From Branchiostoma floridae (taxonomy: Eukaryota; Chordata; Leptocardii; Amphioxiformes; Branchiostomatidae), in the NCBI RefSeq assembly GCF_000003815.2, contig NC_049995.1:8813802-8877801 (forward strand): 64,000 nucleotides of DNA, read 5' to 3'. The position numbers and the translations under genes are program-made. This document shows, piece after piece, positions 58,201 through 64,000 of the stretch. The notes under the pieces were generated by a model. It saw nothing but the letters and a program-made list of their open reading frames with translations, ran no database searches and was not told where the DNA came from. Positions within the stretch are counted from its first letter, which is position 1; every line of letters starts with the position of its first letter.

Positions 58201-61200
58201 ACTTAAGTAAAGTAGCCGGGCGGAAAAGGTTAGAAGTGAAAAATTGGAATCTGATAGCGCAATGTTAGCAAAACAAATTAGACCAAGCTCGTGATACAAG
58301 TCCTGTTGATATATCTACCTTAGTGTCCCAACTCCCATATCTATTTTGAGTTCATTTTCTTATAAGATAAGGACTTAGATTCTGTTAGTTGAGACAATGT
58401 TTCAACTTCAACATTCAAATTCAATTGCAAATTTCGAGTCAATTATGTAGTTTTTAGAAATGACGGAGGGACACAAGAATGTACGATTCTAGTGCAAATT
58501 GGGATTGACGTTTAAAAATATTACAGAAGTATAAGACGCGGGAATAGATACAGATCAAAAACCGATGAAACTGACAAAATAAAAGAAATCGACGTATGGA
58601 GAAATATGTTCATAATTGTTTTCTAATGTTGTTGAATGTTGCAATCGACTGCAGGGCAGGAACTTGCATGTAAACTTATTATCATCAATAAAAGAACTGA
58701 TGTAAGGTAAAAAAAACAGTAGCACAAGGTCTTAGTAAAAATACGGACGAAATCATCAAGCAATTTTGTCTACAGGAACGGCAGAATCATGCATGGGCAA
58801 ATTAAAAGGGCACAAATGTCAGCTAATGATCAATACAGGAAAGGGGCATTATGTAGAATTCAGAATGCAGAAAAGCGGCTTCGGTCTGCCTTATTCTTTA
58901 ACCCTCAAGCACCCGACCTTTTTTTGCGACTAAAATGACCGAGTGGGGTCCAAACGGACCCCAAAATGTTTTGTTAATAAAATCTCAGTTCCAATTCTTA
59001 TCGGTCATCATTGTATATACATTGCTTCGTCAATGTGAGAGGAATATTTTGATATGTTAAAGTGTTGCAAATTCCAGCTCATCATCATAATTTATGCAAA
59101 AGATCAGAAGGACCACGTTTTGCACTAAACCTATTCTGACCAGAGAGGGGAATTTTGAGGCCGTCAGCAAGGTTTATGTCTCATAACTCATGAACGGCTA
59201 GTGCTAAAGCTACAAAACTTTGTAATATATCACAAAATATACTTAGCAAACATTTTAGTCAATAAAGTAAGTTTATCATTTTTGAGGTTGCCATGGCAAC
59301 GGAATTCTAAAAGGCATATTTTTGCAAAAAAATGTCAATTTCGATTTAAACAAGGTTTTTTTGGTAAACTTCACTTATTTTCTAACAACAAATAAATTCT
59401 AGGTAATCTCATGTTATTTTCATTATTCAAAACTTATAATTTATGCTAATTTCATGACGTCATTAGTCAAAATCCAACATGACCGCCCTTATTATCTAAA
59501 TGACGTCATAATGTCATCATATTTCATGGTAATGACACAGAAGTTTCTATGAGGATTTAGTTTTACATGTTTATCATTCTCTGAAAGTTTGGTGATCATA
59601 AGATAAGTAGTTAAAGAGTTAGTCTCAAAAGTTTGTTTTAAAAACTGCACTTTTTTGCTGGGGTCCGTTTGGACCCCAGACGGAATGAACACGGACTTTC
59701 TTTATTATTTCCACAATATTTAACCAATCTTCGTACAAAAATTTTGGAAAAGGTGTAGAAGATATTGATCGACAAAGTCACGGAAGGATTTGTTCTTCAG
59801 ATTAAAACTGTTCAAATGGTACATCAAAATTTACGCCTGGGGTCCAAATGGACCCCACTCGGGTGTTTGAGGGTTTTAAACATTTTGCCAATGGCAATGC
59901 AATAACAAACTACTTAACCTACATAAGGTAAGCTCTTGTTGTTGATGTAGGCTGAGGACAAGCTCTTGAAGCACCCATGACTACATCATTAGTGGTTTTA
60001 ATGGGTAATTAGCACAGGGGTACCTCAAGGATCCCTACTCTGACCACCACTCCATGCAAACTAAACAAAGTCCCATGTACGTGACGGAAAAACCATTGAG
60101 AAATTGAATAGACAGCCTTAGAAAGGACCAAGGCACTAGCTGTCAGTGTTACAATGAAATGTCTCATTATTTCTCAGAACCATAGATTGTTGTCTTCTAA
60201 GGCAGGCATGTGGAACTTTAAAAACACTCTCTTTTGGGGCCATCATCCCACTGAATAGAGACAGGTGTACAAACCTAGAGCGAGAAATCACTTACGACGT
60301 TATCCATGAGGTTAAAGTACGACTTGGAAGGCAACAAAACACTCAGAAATGATATTCGTCCGCCTGTCCATCCATCCATCCATCCATCTATCCTCTCATT
60401 TATAGCTTCTTTCATGTTGAAAAAAATGCACATTTGTGAAATTGTTTTGTCTTGCTACACACCCCCTGACAACACGATATTTTCTACAAAAAAGGGAAAT
60501 GCCCCCAAATTATAACTGTTACAACCCATACGTATATGACTAAATCCGATAGCTTGCGAACAATTAAGATGGCAATTTTTCAGTTTTCCCTCAATGATGA
60601 TATAAACTATGTGGAAAAATTGTCTTAGACTTGAGACTTACCTGCCGAGCAAAAGTTTCCGCCGACGCTGTTCTAACCAGGGCCGCCTGACAGATGAGGT
60701 GTAGCAGCGAAGTCATGCCCCCTGCCGGAATGGCCCACCCCAGGGGGAAGGGGACCATAGTGTAGGTCACCAGCACCGTGAACAGGCCCTGCCACAGGCC
60801 GTCCTGGAACGTCGGCGGACGGGTACCGCCTGTATCCACCTGGAGTAACACGGCCTCCAGTGTCAACATCAGCCAGGTGAACAGGCCGGCGTATCTCATG
60901 TATCCTCGCGCGAACCCTCGCCTCCACTTCACCAGCGCGCAGACCACAATCTCACACAGTACGAATATTGGAAACAAAATCTGTTTCGCAAGCGTGAACC
61001 TGTCCTTTATAAAGATGGCGTAGAGCAGGAAGGTGACGATAAAGTTCACAATGTCGATGAAGTTTAGGAAAATCAGTGATTTCTGGCGCTGCCTGAGGAA
61101 ATAGTGCTGGTAGAGAGTCTCTAGCTCTTCAGAGTTGAAGGCGTTGTTTAGTGTCGGTATGATCACACCGCGGTAGATGTAACCGACGTTGTTGAAGAAG

Positions 61201-61884
61201 TTTGGGGGGTTGGAGATGCCGTCTTTTTCAACAGCCCTTCCCTCGCTCCCTCCTTCCGTGCTCTCGATATCAGGGTGGACTTTGGTTGCCGGGAAGCTGG
61301 TCGTGCAGGTGGAAATCTTCTTGTTGATTTCCTGGAATTAACAATTATAATAAAACCATATTAGGTCAACCAAGCATTTGCTGAAGACGCCAGTAACATG
61401 TCGAAAGATTCTAGATAATGTATGAAACATATAGAGCATGATTCTATTGAAATGATCATGATTCGTATACTTGAAGTCTTCGAAACGTTCATACAATAAC
61501 AGTGGATGAAAATATGCTAGCATTAAGAGAAAAGACACCTCCAGCGGTTGGACAATCCGATATACCGTGCACGTTTAGGGCGCGGTCACATACTTCGTTC
61601 AATCGTCGTACGATCATTAACTTAGGGCATTTTTGGGACAGTTATGCATATGTTCTACAAAGTTCAACTGTTTGCTACACAAAAGGTTGTCTTAGATCAA
61701 TGACAATGCCGGCGGTTAGTTCTGTCACAGCCTGCAAAATCCTATGGCAGCAAAATCGTACGACGATTGCACGACTTATGTGACCGCGCCCTTTCTGATT
61801 GTTGAATGACAACAACAGACCTACCTGTATGTATTCACCGCTTACTGAAATCTTCTTGCTTGGAGAAACCACCGTTCCATCTTT
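37728..61884 (-). CDS. ADCY8: Adenylyl cyclase type 8-like, 5' end outside window
   Basis: Membrane adenylyl cyclase making cAMP from ATP; type 8 is stimulated by Ca2+/calmodulin (family knowledge). The 22 exons on the - strand are 61884-61825, 61331-60642, 55634-55485, 54903-54767, 52449-52338, 51151-51024, 50373-50215, 49775-49610, 49105-48935, 48177-47977, 47197-47100, 46454-46253, 45714-45634, 42635-42460, 41694-41607, 41421-41380, 41082-40966, 40220-40080, 39693-39601, 39408-39294, 38891-38767, 38207-37728. Phases agree throughout: 1,243 codons plus stop. In this partial numbering, residues about 105-280 are the first membrane block, about 300-500 C1a (metal Asp D351 and D395, 44 apart as in the family), about 660-870 the second membrane block with an NVT glycosylation site, and about 900-1120 C2a (K987, D1062, N1069, R1073). 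Type 8 is favoured by the motifs [26 protein letters not shown] and [15 protein letters not shown]. Human ADCY8 is about 1,250 residues; the initiator exon and N-terminal calmodulin site are beyond 61885. Confidence 0.93.
38767..38891 (-). CDS. ADCY8: ADCY8 exon U: C2a catalytic core
   Basis: Encodes [20 protein letters not shown] then SRMDSSG. D1062, N1069 and R1073 match the adenine- and phosphate-contacting residues of C2 with the canonical spacing. Donor GTCAGT. Confidence 0.96.
39294..39408 (-). CDS. ADCY8: ADCY8 exon T: C2a
   Basis: Encodes [20 protein letters not shown] and [10 protein letters not shown], residues 1005-1042. Acceptor CTTCAG, donor GTAAGA. Confidence 0.95.
39601..39693 (-). 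CDS. ADCY8: ADCY8 exon S: C2a, GC donor
   Basis: Encodes [20 protein letters not shown] then [12 protein letters not shown]987 is the ATP-binding Lys of C2. The donor is AAG|GCAAGT, a non-canonical GC-AG intron with otherwise perfect consensus. Confidence 0.94.
40080..40220 (-). CDS. ADCY8: ADCY8 exon R: C2a start
   Basis: Encodes [20 protein letters not shown] and on to [14 protein letters not shown], residues 927-973. VMFASIPN lacks metal Asp, as expected for C2. Confidence 0.96.
40700..40962. repeat. CACGTG-rich minisatellite
   Basis: Degenerate units of about 40 bp (AGCCACGTGxxTCTCACGTG, CTCACATCTCGTACC) fill the first 250 bp of the intron after exon Q. About nine CACGTG palindromes are present. 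Confidence 0.88.
40966..41082 (-). CDS. ADCY8: ADCY8 exon Q: linker to C2a
   Basis: Encodes [20 protein letters not shown] and [17 protein letters not shown], residues 888-926, the conserved helix (N-LP-HVA) before the second catalytic domain. Confidence 0.95.
41380..41421 (-). CDS. ADCY8: ADCY8 exon P: 14-codon exon
   Basis: Encodes [14 protein letters not shown], matching the juxtamembrane segment after TM12. Acceptor CCTCAG, donor GTACGT, phase 0. Confidence 0.94.
41607..41694 (-). CDS. ADCY8: ADCY8 exon O: TM12
   Basis: Encodes [20 protein letters not shown] then YHGRQ, a hydrophobic membrane segment, residues 845-873. Confidence 0.95.
41697..42020. repeat. Degenerate GATAGAACACATTC tandem repeat
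   Basis: About fifteen units of 18-25 bp built on GATAGAACRCAT fill the 3' end of the intron before exon O. Confidence 0.8.
42315..42424. repeat. GTCT/CT microsatellite
   Basis: (GTCT)n grading into (TC)n, close to the donor side of exon N. Confidence 0.9.
42460..42635 (-). CDS. ADCY8: ADCY8 exon N: TM10-11
   Basis: Encodes [40 protein letters not shown] and on to [10 protein letters not shown], residues 786-843. Confidence 0.94.
43779..44730. mobile_element. TTAA-flanked piggyBac-like MITE carrying CRE palindromes
   Basis: Flanked by TTAA at both ends (43779-43782, 44727-44730). The termini CCCTATTCAGACCGGG and CCCGGTCTGAATAGGG are inverted. TTAA duplications with CCC-starting ends fit piggyBac-type elements. 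Five perfect TGACGTCA sites lie at 44119, 44357, 44370, 44381 and 44530. No transposase ORF. Confidence 0.85.
45172..45470 (+). mobile_element. tRNA-derived SINE
   Basis: A Pol III head with A box TAGCACAGTGG (45182) and B box GGTTCGAATCC (45225) is followed by a non-tRNA body containing GGCACTTTACACGACTTTCC and TCGGATAGGACGTTAAATGA. I recognise the type as a metazoan tRNA SINE but not the family; the 3' end is approximate. Confidence 0.8.
45634..45714 (-). CDS. ADCY8: ADCY8 exon M: extracellular loop
   Basis: Encodes [20 protein letters not shown] then LQCHFPQ, residues 759-785. The NVT sequon fits the glycosylated loop of the second membrane block. Phase 0 both ends. Confidence 0.88.
45838..46174. 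mobile_element. 337-bp inverted-repeat MITE
   Basis: Arms of about 85 bp from GTTGCAATTTTAAACTTTAC to its complement; the inner parts carry CCAACAAGCTT and TCTGATCCTTATCAAGTTG. Flanks TTAT and ATAA. Confidence 0.85.
46253..46454 (-). CDS. ADCY8: ADCY8 exon L: TM8-9
   Basis: Encodes [40 protein letters not shown] and [16 protein letters not shown], residues 692-758. Confidence 0.95.
47100..47197 (-). CDS. ADCY8: ADCY8 exon K: TM7
   Basis: Encodes [20 protein letters not shown] and [12 protein letters not shown], residues 659-690, start of the second membrane block. Confidence 0.95.
47977..48177 (-). CDS. ADCY8: ADCY8 exon J: C1b to TM7 linker
   Basis: Encodes [38 protein letters not shown] and [10 protein letters not shown], residues 592-658, closely matching the ADCY8 C1b end. 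Acceptor TTCTAG. Confidence 0.95.
48178..48740. repeat. Four tandem copies of ADCY8 exon J start and acceptor
   Basis: Units of about 125-135 bp repeat about 44 bp of exon J (GGCACCCTGG..CCTGCCGTAC on the minus strand), its acceptor and flanking intron. Exonic pieces lie near 48269, 48399, 48537 and 48653. Copies have acceptor CCCAG where the exon itself has TCTAG. Confidence 0.93.
48935..49105 (-). CDS. ADCY8: ADCY8 exon I: C1b
   Basis: Encodes [20 protein letters not shown] and [19 protein letters not shown], residues 535-591. It matches the WS-E-PF-NI-G segment of ADCY8 C1b. Confidence 0.92.
49206..49258. repeat. CA microsatellite
   Basis: (CA)n with one GTACAC interruption in the intron before exon I. 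Confidence 0.95.
49610..49775 (-). CDS. ADCY8: ADCY8 exon H: end of C1a
   Basis: Encodes [20 protein letters not shown] and [16 protein letters not shown], residues 480-534. Acceptor TCCCAG, donor GTTGGT. Confidence 0.94.
50215..50373 (-). CDS. ADCY8: ADCY8 exon G: C1a core
   Basis: Encodes [20 protein letters not shown] then [20 protein letters not shown], residues 427-478, a signature of class III cyclases. Confidence 0.97.
50540..50892. mobile_element. AAGGCCATGTTGATT family element
   Basis: The right end is the inverse of AGGCCATGTTGATTATAA, the left end AAGGCCATGAATGATGATG is diverged. Internal sequence (TTTACAATCTGCGGCGTATA, GCAGCTGCATTGTACGATTT) parallels 57420-57600. Confidence 0.6.
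51024..51151 (-). CDS. ADCY8: ADCY8 exon F: second metal Asp
   Basis: Encodes [20 protein letters not shown] and [20 protein letters not shown]395 is the second Mg-binding Asp of C1. Confidence 0.97.
52338..52449 (-). CDS. ADCY8: ADCY8 exon E: first metal Asp
   Basis: Encodes [20 protein letters not shown] and [18 protein letters not shown]351 is the first Mg-binding Asp. DIRGFTDWS differs from the DVKGFTNLS form typical of vertebrate ADCY8. Confidence 0.96.
52786..54560. mobile_element. 1.8-kb element with poly-G termini
   Basis: Ends GGGACCTGACGATATTTAC and GTAAATAACGTCAGGTCCC are inverted and flanked by CTAG-like sequence. Near both ends the phrase GGGGGCCATTGAAAAATTTT recurs about five times in all. 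Small ORFs inside do not resemble a transposase. Confidence 0.75.
54767..54903 (-). CDS. ADCY8: ADCY8 exon D: C1a start
   Basis: Encodes [20 protein letters not shown] then [11 protein letters not shown], residues 301-345. Acceptor AACAG, donor GTGCTG. Confidence 0.95.
55147..55345. repeat. Palindromic MITE TAGTCTCCAAGCAGACCCTA
   Basis: Arms of about 75 bp (TAGTCTCCAAGCAGACCCTA, GATAGTATCAAAGCTGGCCA) form a near-perfect palindrome around a GC-rich loop. Confidence 0.85.
55485..55634 (-). CDS. ADCY8: ADCY8 exon C: TM6 and signalling helix
   Basis: Encodes [20 protein letters not shown] and [20 protein letters not shown], residues 251-300. The AFLETRRC helix is an ADCY8-type signature. Confidence 0.97.
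56757..57610. mobile_element. AAGGCCATGTTGATTTGATT family element
   Basis: Ends AAGGCCATGTTGATTTGATT and AATCAAATCAACGTGGCC are inverted. Inner arms share ATATGGATG.CATC and TGCGAGCG. Related to 50540-50892. Confidence 0.75.
58898..59879. mobile_element. TTAA-flanked element with GGGGTCC palindromes
   Basis: Ends CCCTCAAGCACCCGA and TCGGGTGTTTGAGGG are inverted, next to TTAA and TTTTAA. Three palindromes of the form GGGGTCCRWWYGGACCCC occur near 58945, 59660 and 59839. The middle parallels the 43779-44730 element and has two more TGACGTCA sites (59455, 59501). Confidence 0.75.
60642..61331 (-). CDS. ADCY8: ADCY8 exon B: N-terminal region and TM1-5
   Basis: A 230-codon exon, residues 21-250. 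[20 protein letters not shown] and [20 protein letters not shown] match ADCY8 just before TM1. Hydrophobic segments follow near 107-127, 136-154, 168-184, 200-220 and 222-240. Phase 0 both ends. Confidence 0.97.
61577..61792. mobile_element. 216-bp inverted-repeat MITE
   Basis: Ends AGGGCGCGGTCACATA and TATGTGACCGCGCCCT are inverted, continuing through CAATCGTCGTACGAT. Lies in the intron between exons A and B. Confidence 0.85.
61825..61884 (-). CDS. ADCY8: ADCY8 exon A: first visible exon
   Basis: Encodes [20 protein letters not shown], exactly 20 codons with acceptor CAACAG, donor GTAGGT and phase 0. No start codon, so at least one more exon lies upstream, beyond this window. Confidence 0.72.
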
Positions 61885-62290
61885 CTGTTGGAAAGTAAGG
61901 AAACAACCGTTTTAGTTTCATCTTTCACTTAGTCAACTTTTTATTTTCTACTTTTTATGCTTCTGCACATATATTATGACACGTAAATAATATCCTGTTC
62001 AATGATTGTCAACATAACAAATTATTTCTACATGTATATTCACAAATATGAAGCAACATTCTTTGACGGTAAAAAAGTTATGCATGGTCAAGCATTTTAA
62101 TTGAAAGCGTTCCAAAGGATGATATCTGTACGTATATACCTATACAGTACTTACACTCAAGTATATGTAGCATATACGTATCTGTTAATGTAGAATAGTT
62201 GAGGTTGAAATATTTAATACTTCATGAGAATGTGATTTAAAAAAAATATTTTTTCATTGTAACACGAAGATGTGGGTATAAATGCCGTCA

Positions 62291-63187
62291 TTACCTTCGC
62301 CAAGAAGGTTATATTTTGGGTAGCGTTTGTATGTTTGTATGTATGTATGTATGTAGAAGACCAGGATAACTCAAGAACGCCTGGATGGATTGTATTGATA
62401 TTCGGTATGTGAGTAGGTCTTGGTGAGACCTGGAAACGATTAGATTTTGGGCCCCCTAGCAGCCTGTTATGGTACTGCAGCAGAATTTCCTGGTTTGATA
62501 TCTCAAGTTCTGAACATGCTACGGCCATGATTTTTTAGTGGTAGACAGCTCTTGATGCCGAGAATAAGTGGTGTATGTTTGGGCTCCCTAGCGGCTTGTT
62601 TTGGAACTGCAGGGCAGGTTTAGTGTCAGACTTTAAAAGGGAATAACTCAAAAAGGGGTTAACGAATTGTTATCATTTTTGGTATGTAGATAGCTTAAGC
62701 GATGCTTCATATAATGACATATTAATTATGCAAATTTGTATCTAATTTGCATAAATAATTATGAAATTTTATGAACACGCTCAGTTCCATTATGGGACCA
62801 TTGCAACATGTGACACCTGTAACTGATAAGGAGAAGAATATTGATTGATATATATTATGCAAAATAAATACCTAGTTTGCATAATTAATGAGAAAATGAT
62901 ACAATTTCATTGTGGTAAATGACAGTAACTTCTTACTTGTAGCATTTGGAAGTTATGTACAGGTGAACATCGTTGAACATTAATTATGCAAATGAACCCT
63001 CATTTGCATAAATTATCAGAAAATGCGATAAAAGTCTTCTTTCTTAACATAGATTGTGTACGTCTGGTGTCTGGTAGAGGAGATGATCAACTGATACAAT
63101 TTATGCAAATAAGAACCTTATTTGCATAATTAATGATAAACAATTAAAACAGCAGTTGTAAAGAAAGGATTATTTGGCGAAGGTATG
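62291..63187. mobile_element. ACCTTCGCCAA-ended repeat
   Basis: Ends TTACCTTCGCCAAG and TTTGGCGAAGGTA are inverted. The interior has TGTATGTATG repeats, GGGCCCCCTAGCAGCCTG and many TTTGCATAATTAATG words. A fragment resembling its inner part occurs at about 26320-26540. Confidence 0.65.
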
Positions 63188-63609
63188 GGGTCGTGGAACT
63201 CTAGTTTGCTAATGAAATAAGCCAAAAAATGCTGATATGGTCAATAGCAAATGGCCCGATAGACAATACATTAATATTGTTGTAAGAATGTGTTATTAAA
63301 TCATAGCATAGTAATATCATAATTTTCTTTGTATCTATACCAACTCGTGCATGATTTTGCAATTGAATTCATTGCCATAAGCATAATTTGTGCGTGGCAT
63401 TATGGTTAGAATTATTAATTAGTCTTTACAACACGACTCTAAAATCCGCTCAGACATCTGCTTGAAAATTTTTTATTTTTATTTTTTATTCACATTTCTT
63501 TAAAGAGGATGAGACAGAAAGCAGACCCTGCTTATCGAGGTCTTCTCCTCATGTACGAAATCCGCAATTCAGCCAAACAGGCTGCGAGTGATTTTTTACC
63601 AATAAACCA

Positions 63610-63610
<1 letters not shown>

Positions 63611-63641
<31 letters not shown>
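63611..63641 (+). repeat. CAT microsatellite
   Basis: About ten CAT units; they may be the 3' tail of a retroposon, since an ACCAATAAACCATT phrase precedes them. Confidence 0.85.
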
Positions 63642-63717
63642 AAACAAAATAAAGACACACATACAGGACTACAAAACGCTAAATAACAAAGGCAAGAGAT
63701 AATGATAACGACATGAA

Positions 63718-63950
63718 ATAAAACAACAAGGAATCAAATAACAAAGTGACATGTAGCTGGCATACAAACTTAGAAGTAATCAAATAAGGTTATAAATCGA
63801 CTTAAACAACCTGTCTATTGAACACAAGACATAACTACATGAAAATAAACAAGGAATCAAACAACAGAGTGACATATGGCTGATAAACAAACTTAGAAAT
63901 AATCAAATAAGGTTCAGCTAAAACGATCTGTCTGTTTGATGAACTTAAAT
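63718..63950. repeat. Two tandem units of about 125 bp
   Basis: Both units contain AACAAGGAATCAAAYAACA, GAGTGACAT and AATAATCAAATAAGGTT-like segments. Origin not recognised. Confidence 0.75.
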
Positions 63951-64000
63951 ACAACATCAAATAAATGACAGTTCTGAATGGTAGATAGTACTGGGTTTCC

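Noticed and set aside
62214-62528. First coding exon of the cyclase on the minus strand
   Set aside because: It overlaps a dispersed repeat with terminal inverted repeats, and no donor in the needed phase is present.

Overview
This window is intron-rich animal DNA, most likely from a cephalochordate (amphioxus, Branchiostoma). The inference rests on deuterostome-type protein sequences, many short exons separated by introns of 0.1-5 kb, a dense load of small inverted-repeat elements (MITEs), and minisatellites that copy exon-intron junctions. No prokaryotic or viral genes were recognised.

Two protein genes lie tail to tail. On the + strand, about 250-28844, is a cytosolic carboxypeptidase of the CCP2/CCP3 (AGBL2/AGBL3) class. 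I model 28 coding exons whose phases all agree, giving 5,691 nt and 1,896 residues. The first half holds the AGBL N-domain and the M14 zinc peptidase; the second half is a long charged, low-complexity tail with one 552-codon exon. On the - strand, 61884 down to 37728, is an ADCY8-type (Ca2+/calmodulin-class) membrane adenylyl cyclase. I place 22 coding exons with consistent phases, giving 1,243 residues and the stop; the N-terminal exon(s) with the start codon lie beyond the right edge.

Layout: 1-249, presumptive promoter and 5' UTR of the carboxypeptidase; 250-28844, carboxypeptidase exons with introns holding hAT-like and TA-target MITEs; 28845-37727, convergent intergenic region with a Pol III-type tRNA-like unit, a foldback element of about 3 kb and several palindromic elements; 37728-61884, cyclase exons with introns holding TTAA-flanked, SINE and other elements; 61885-64000, intron of the cyclase gene with a further element and a microsatellite-tailed repeat.

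The two genes have no obvious shared pathway beyond possible roles in cilia (tubulin deglutamylation and cAMP signalling); that link is only inference. The most striking signal is not a gene. At least eight splice junctions (seven in the carboxypeptidase, one in the cyclase) are followed or preceded by tandem, partly decayed copies of the exon edge plus its splice site. Separately, a short motif of the type ATCTCTGATTGCCTTG lies 14-17 nt upstream of the acceptor AG in introns of both genes. All calls come from reading the sequence; no alignment or database search was run.
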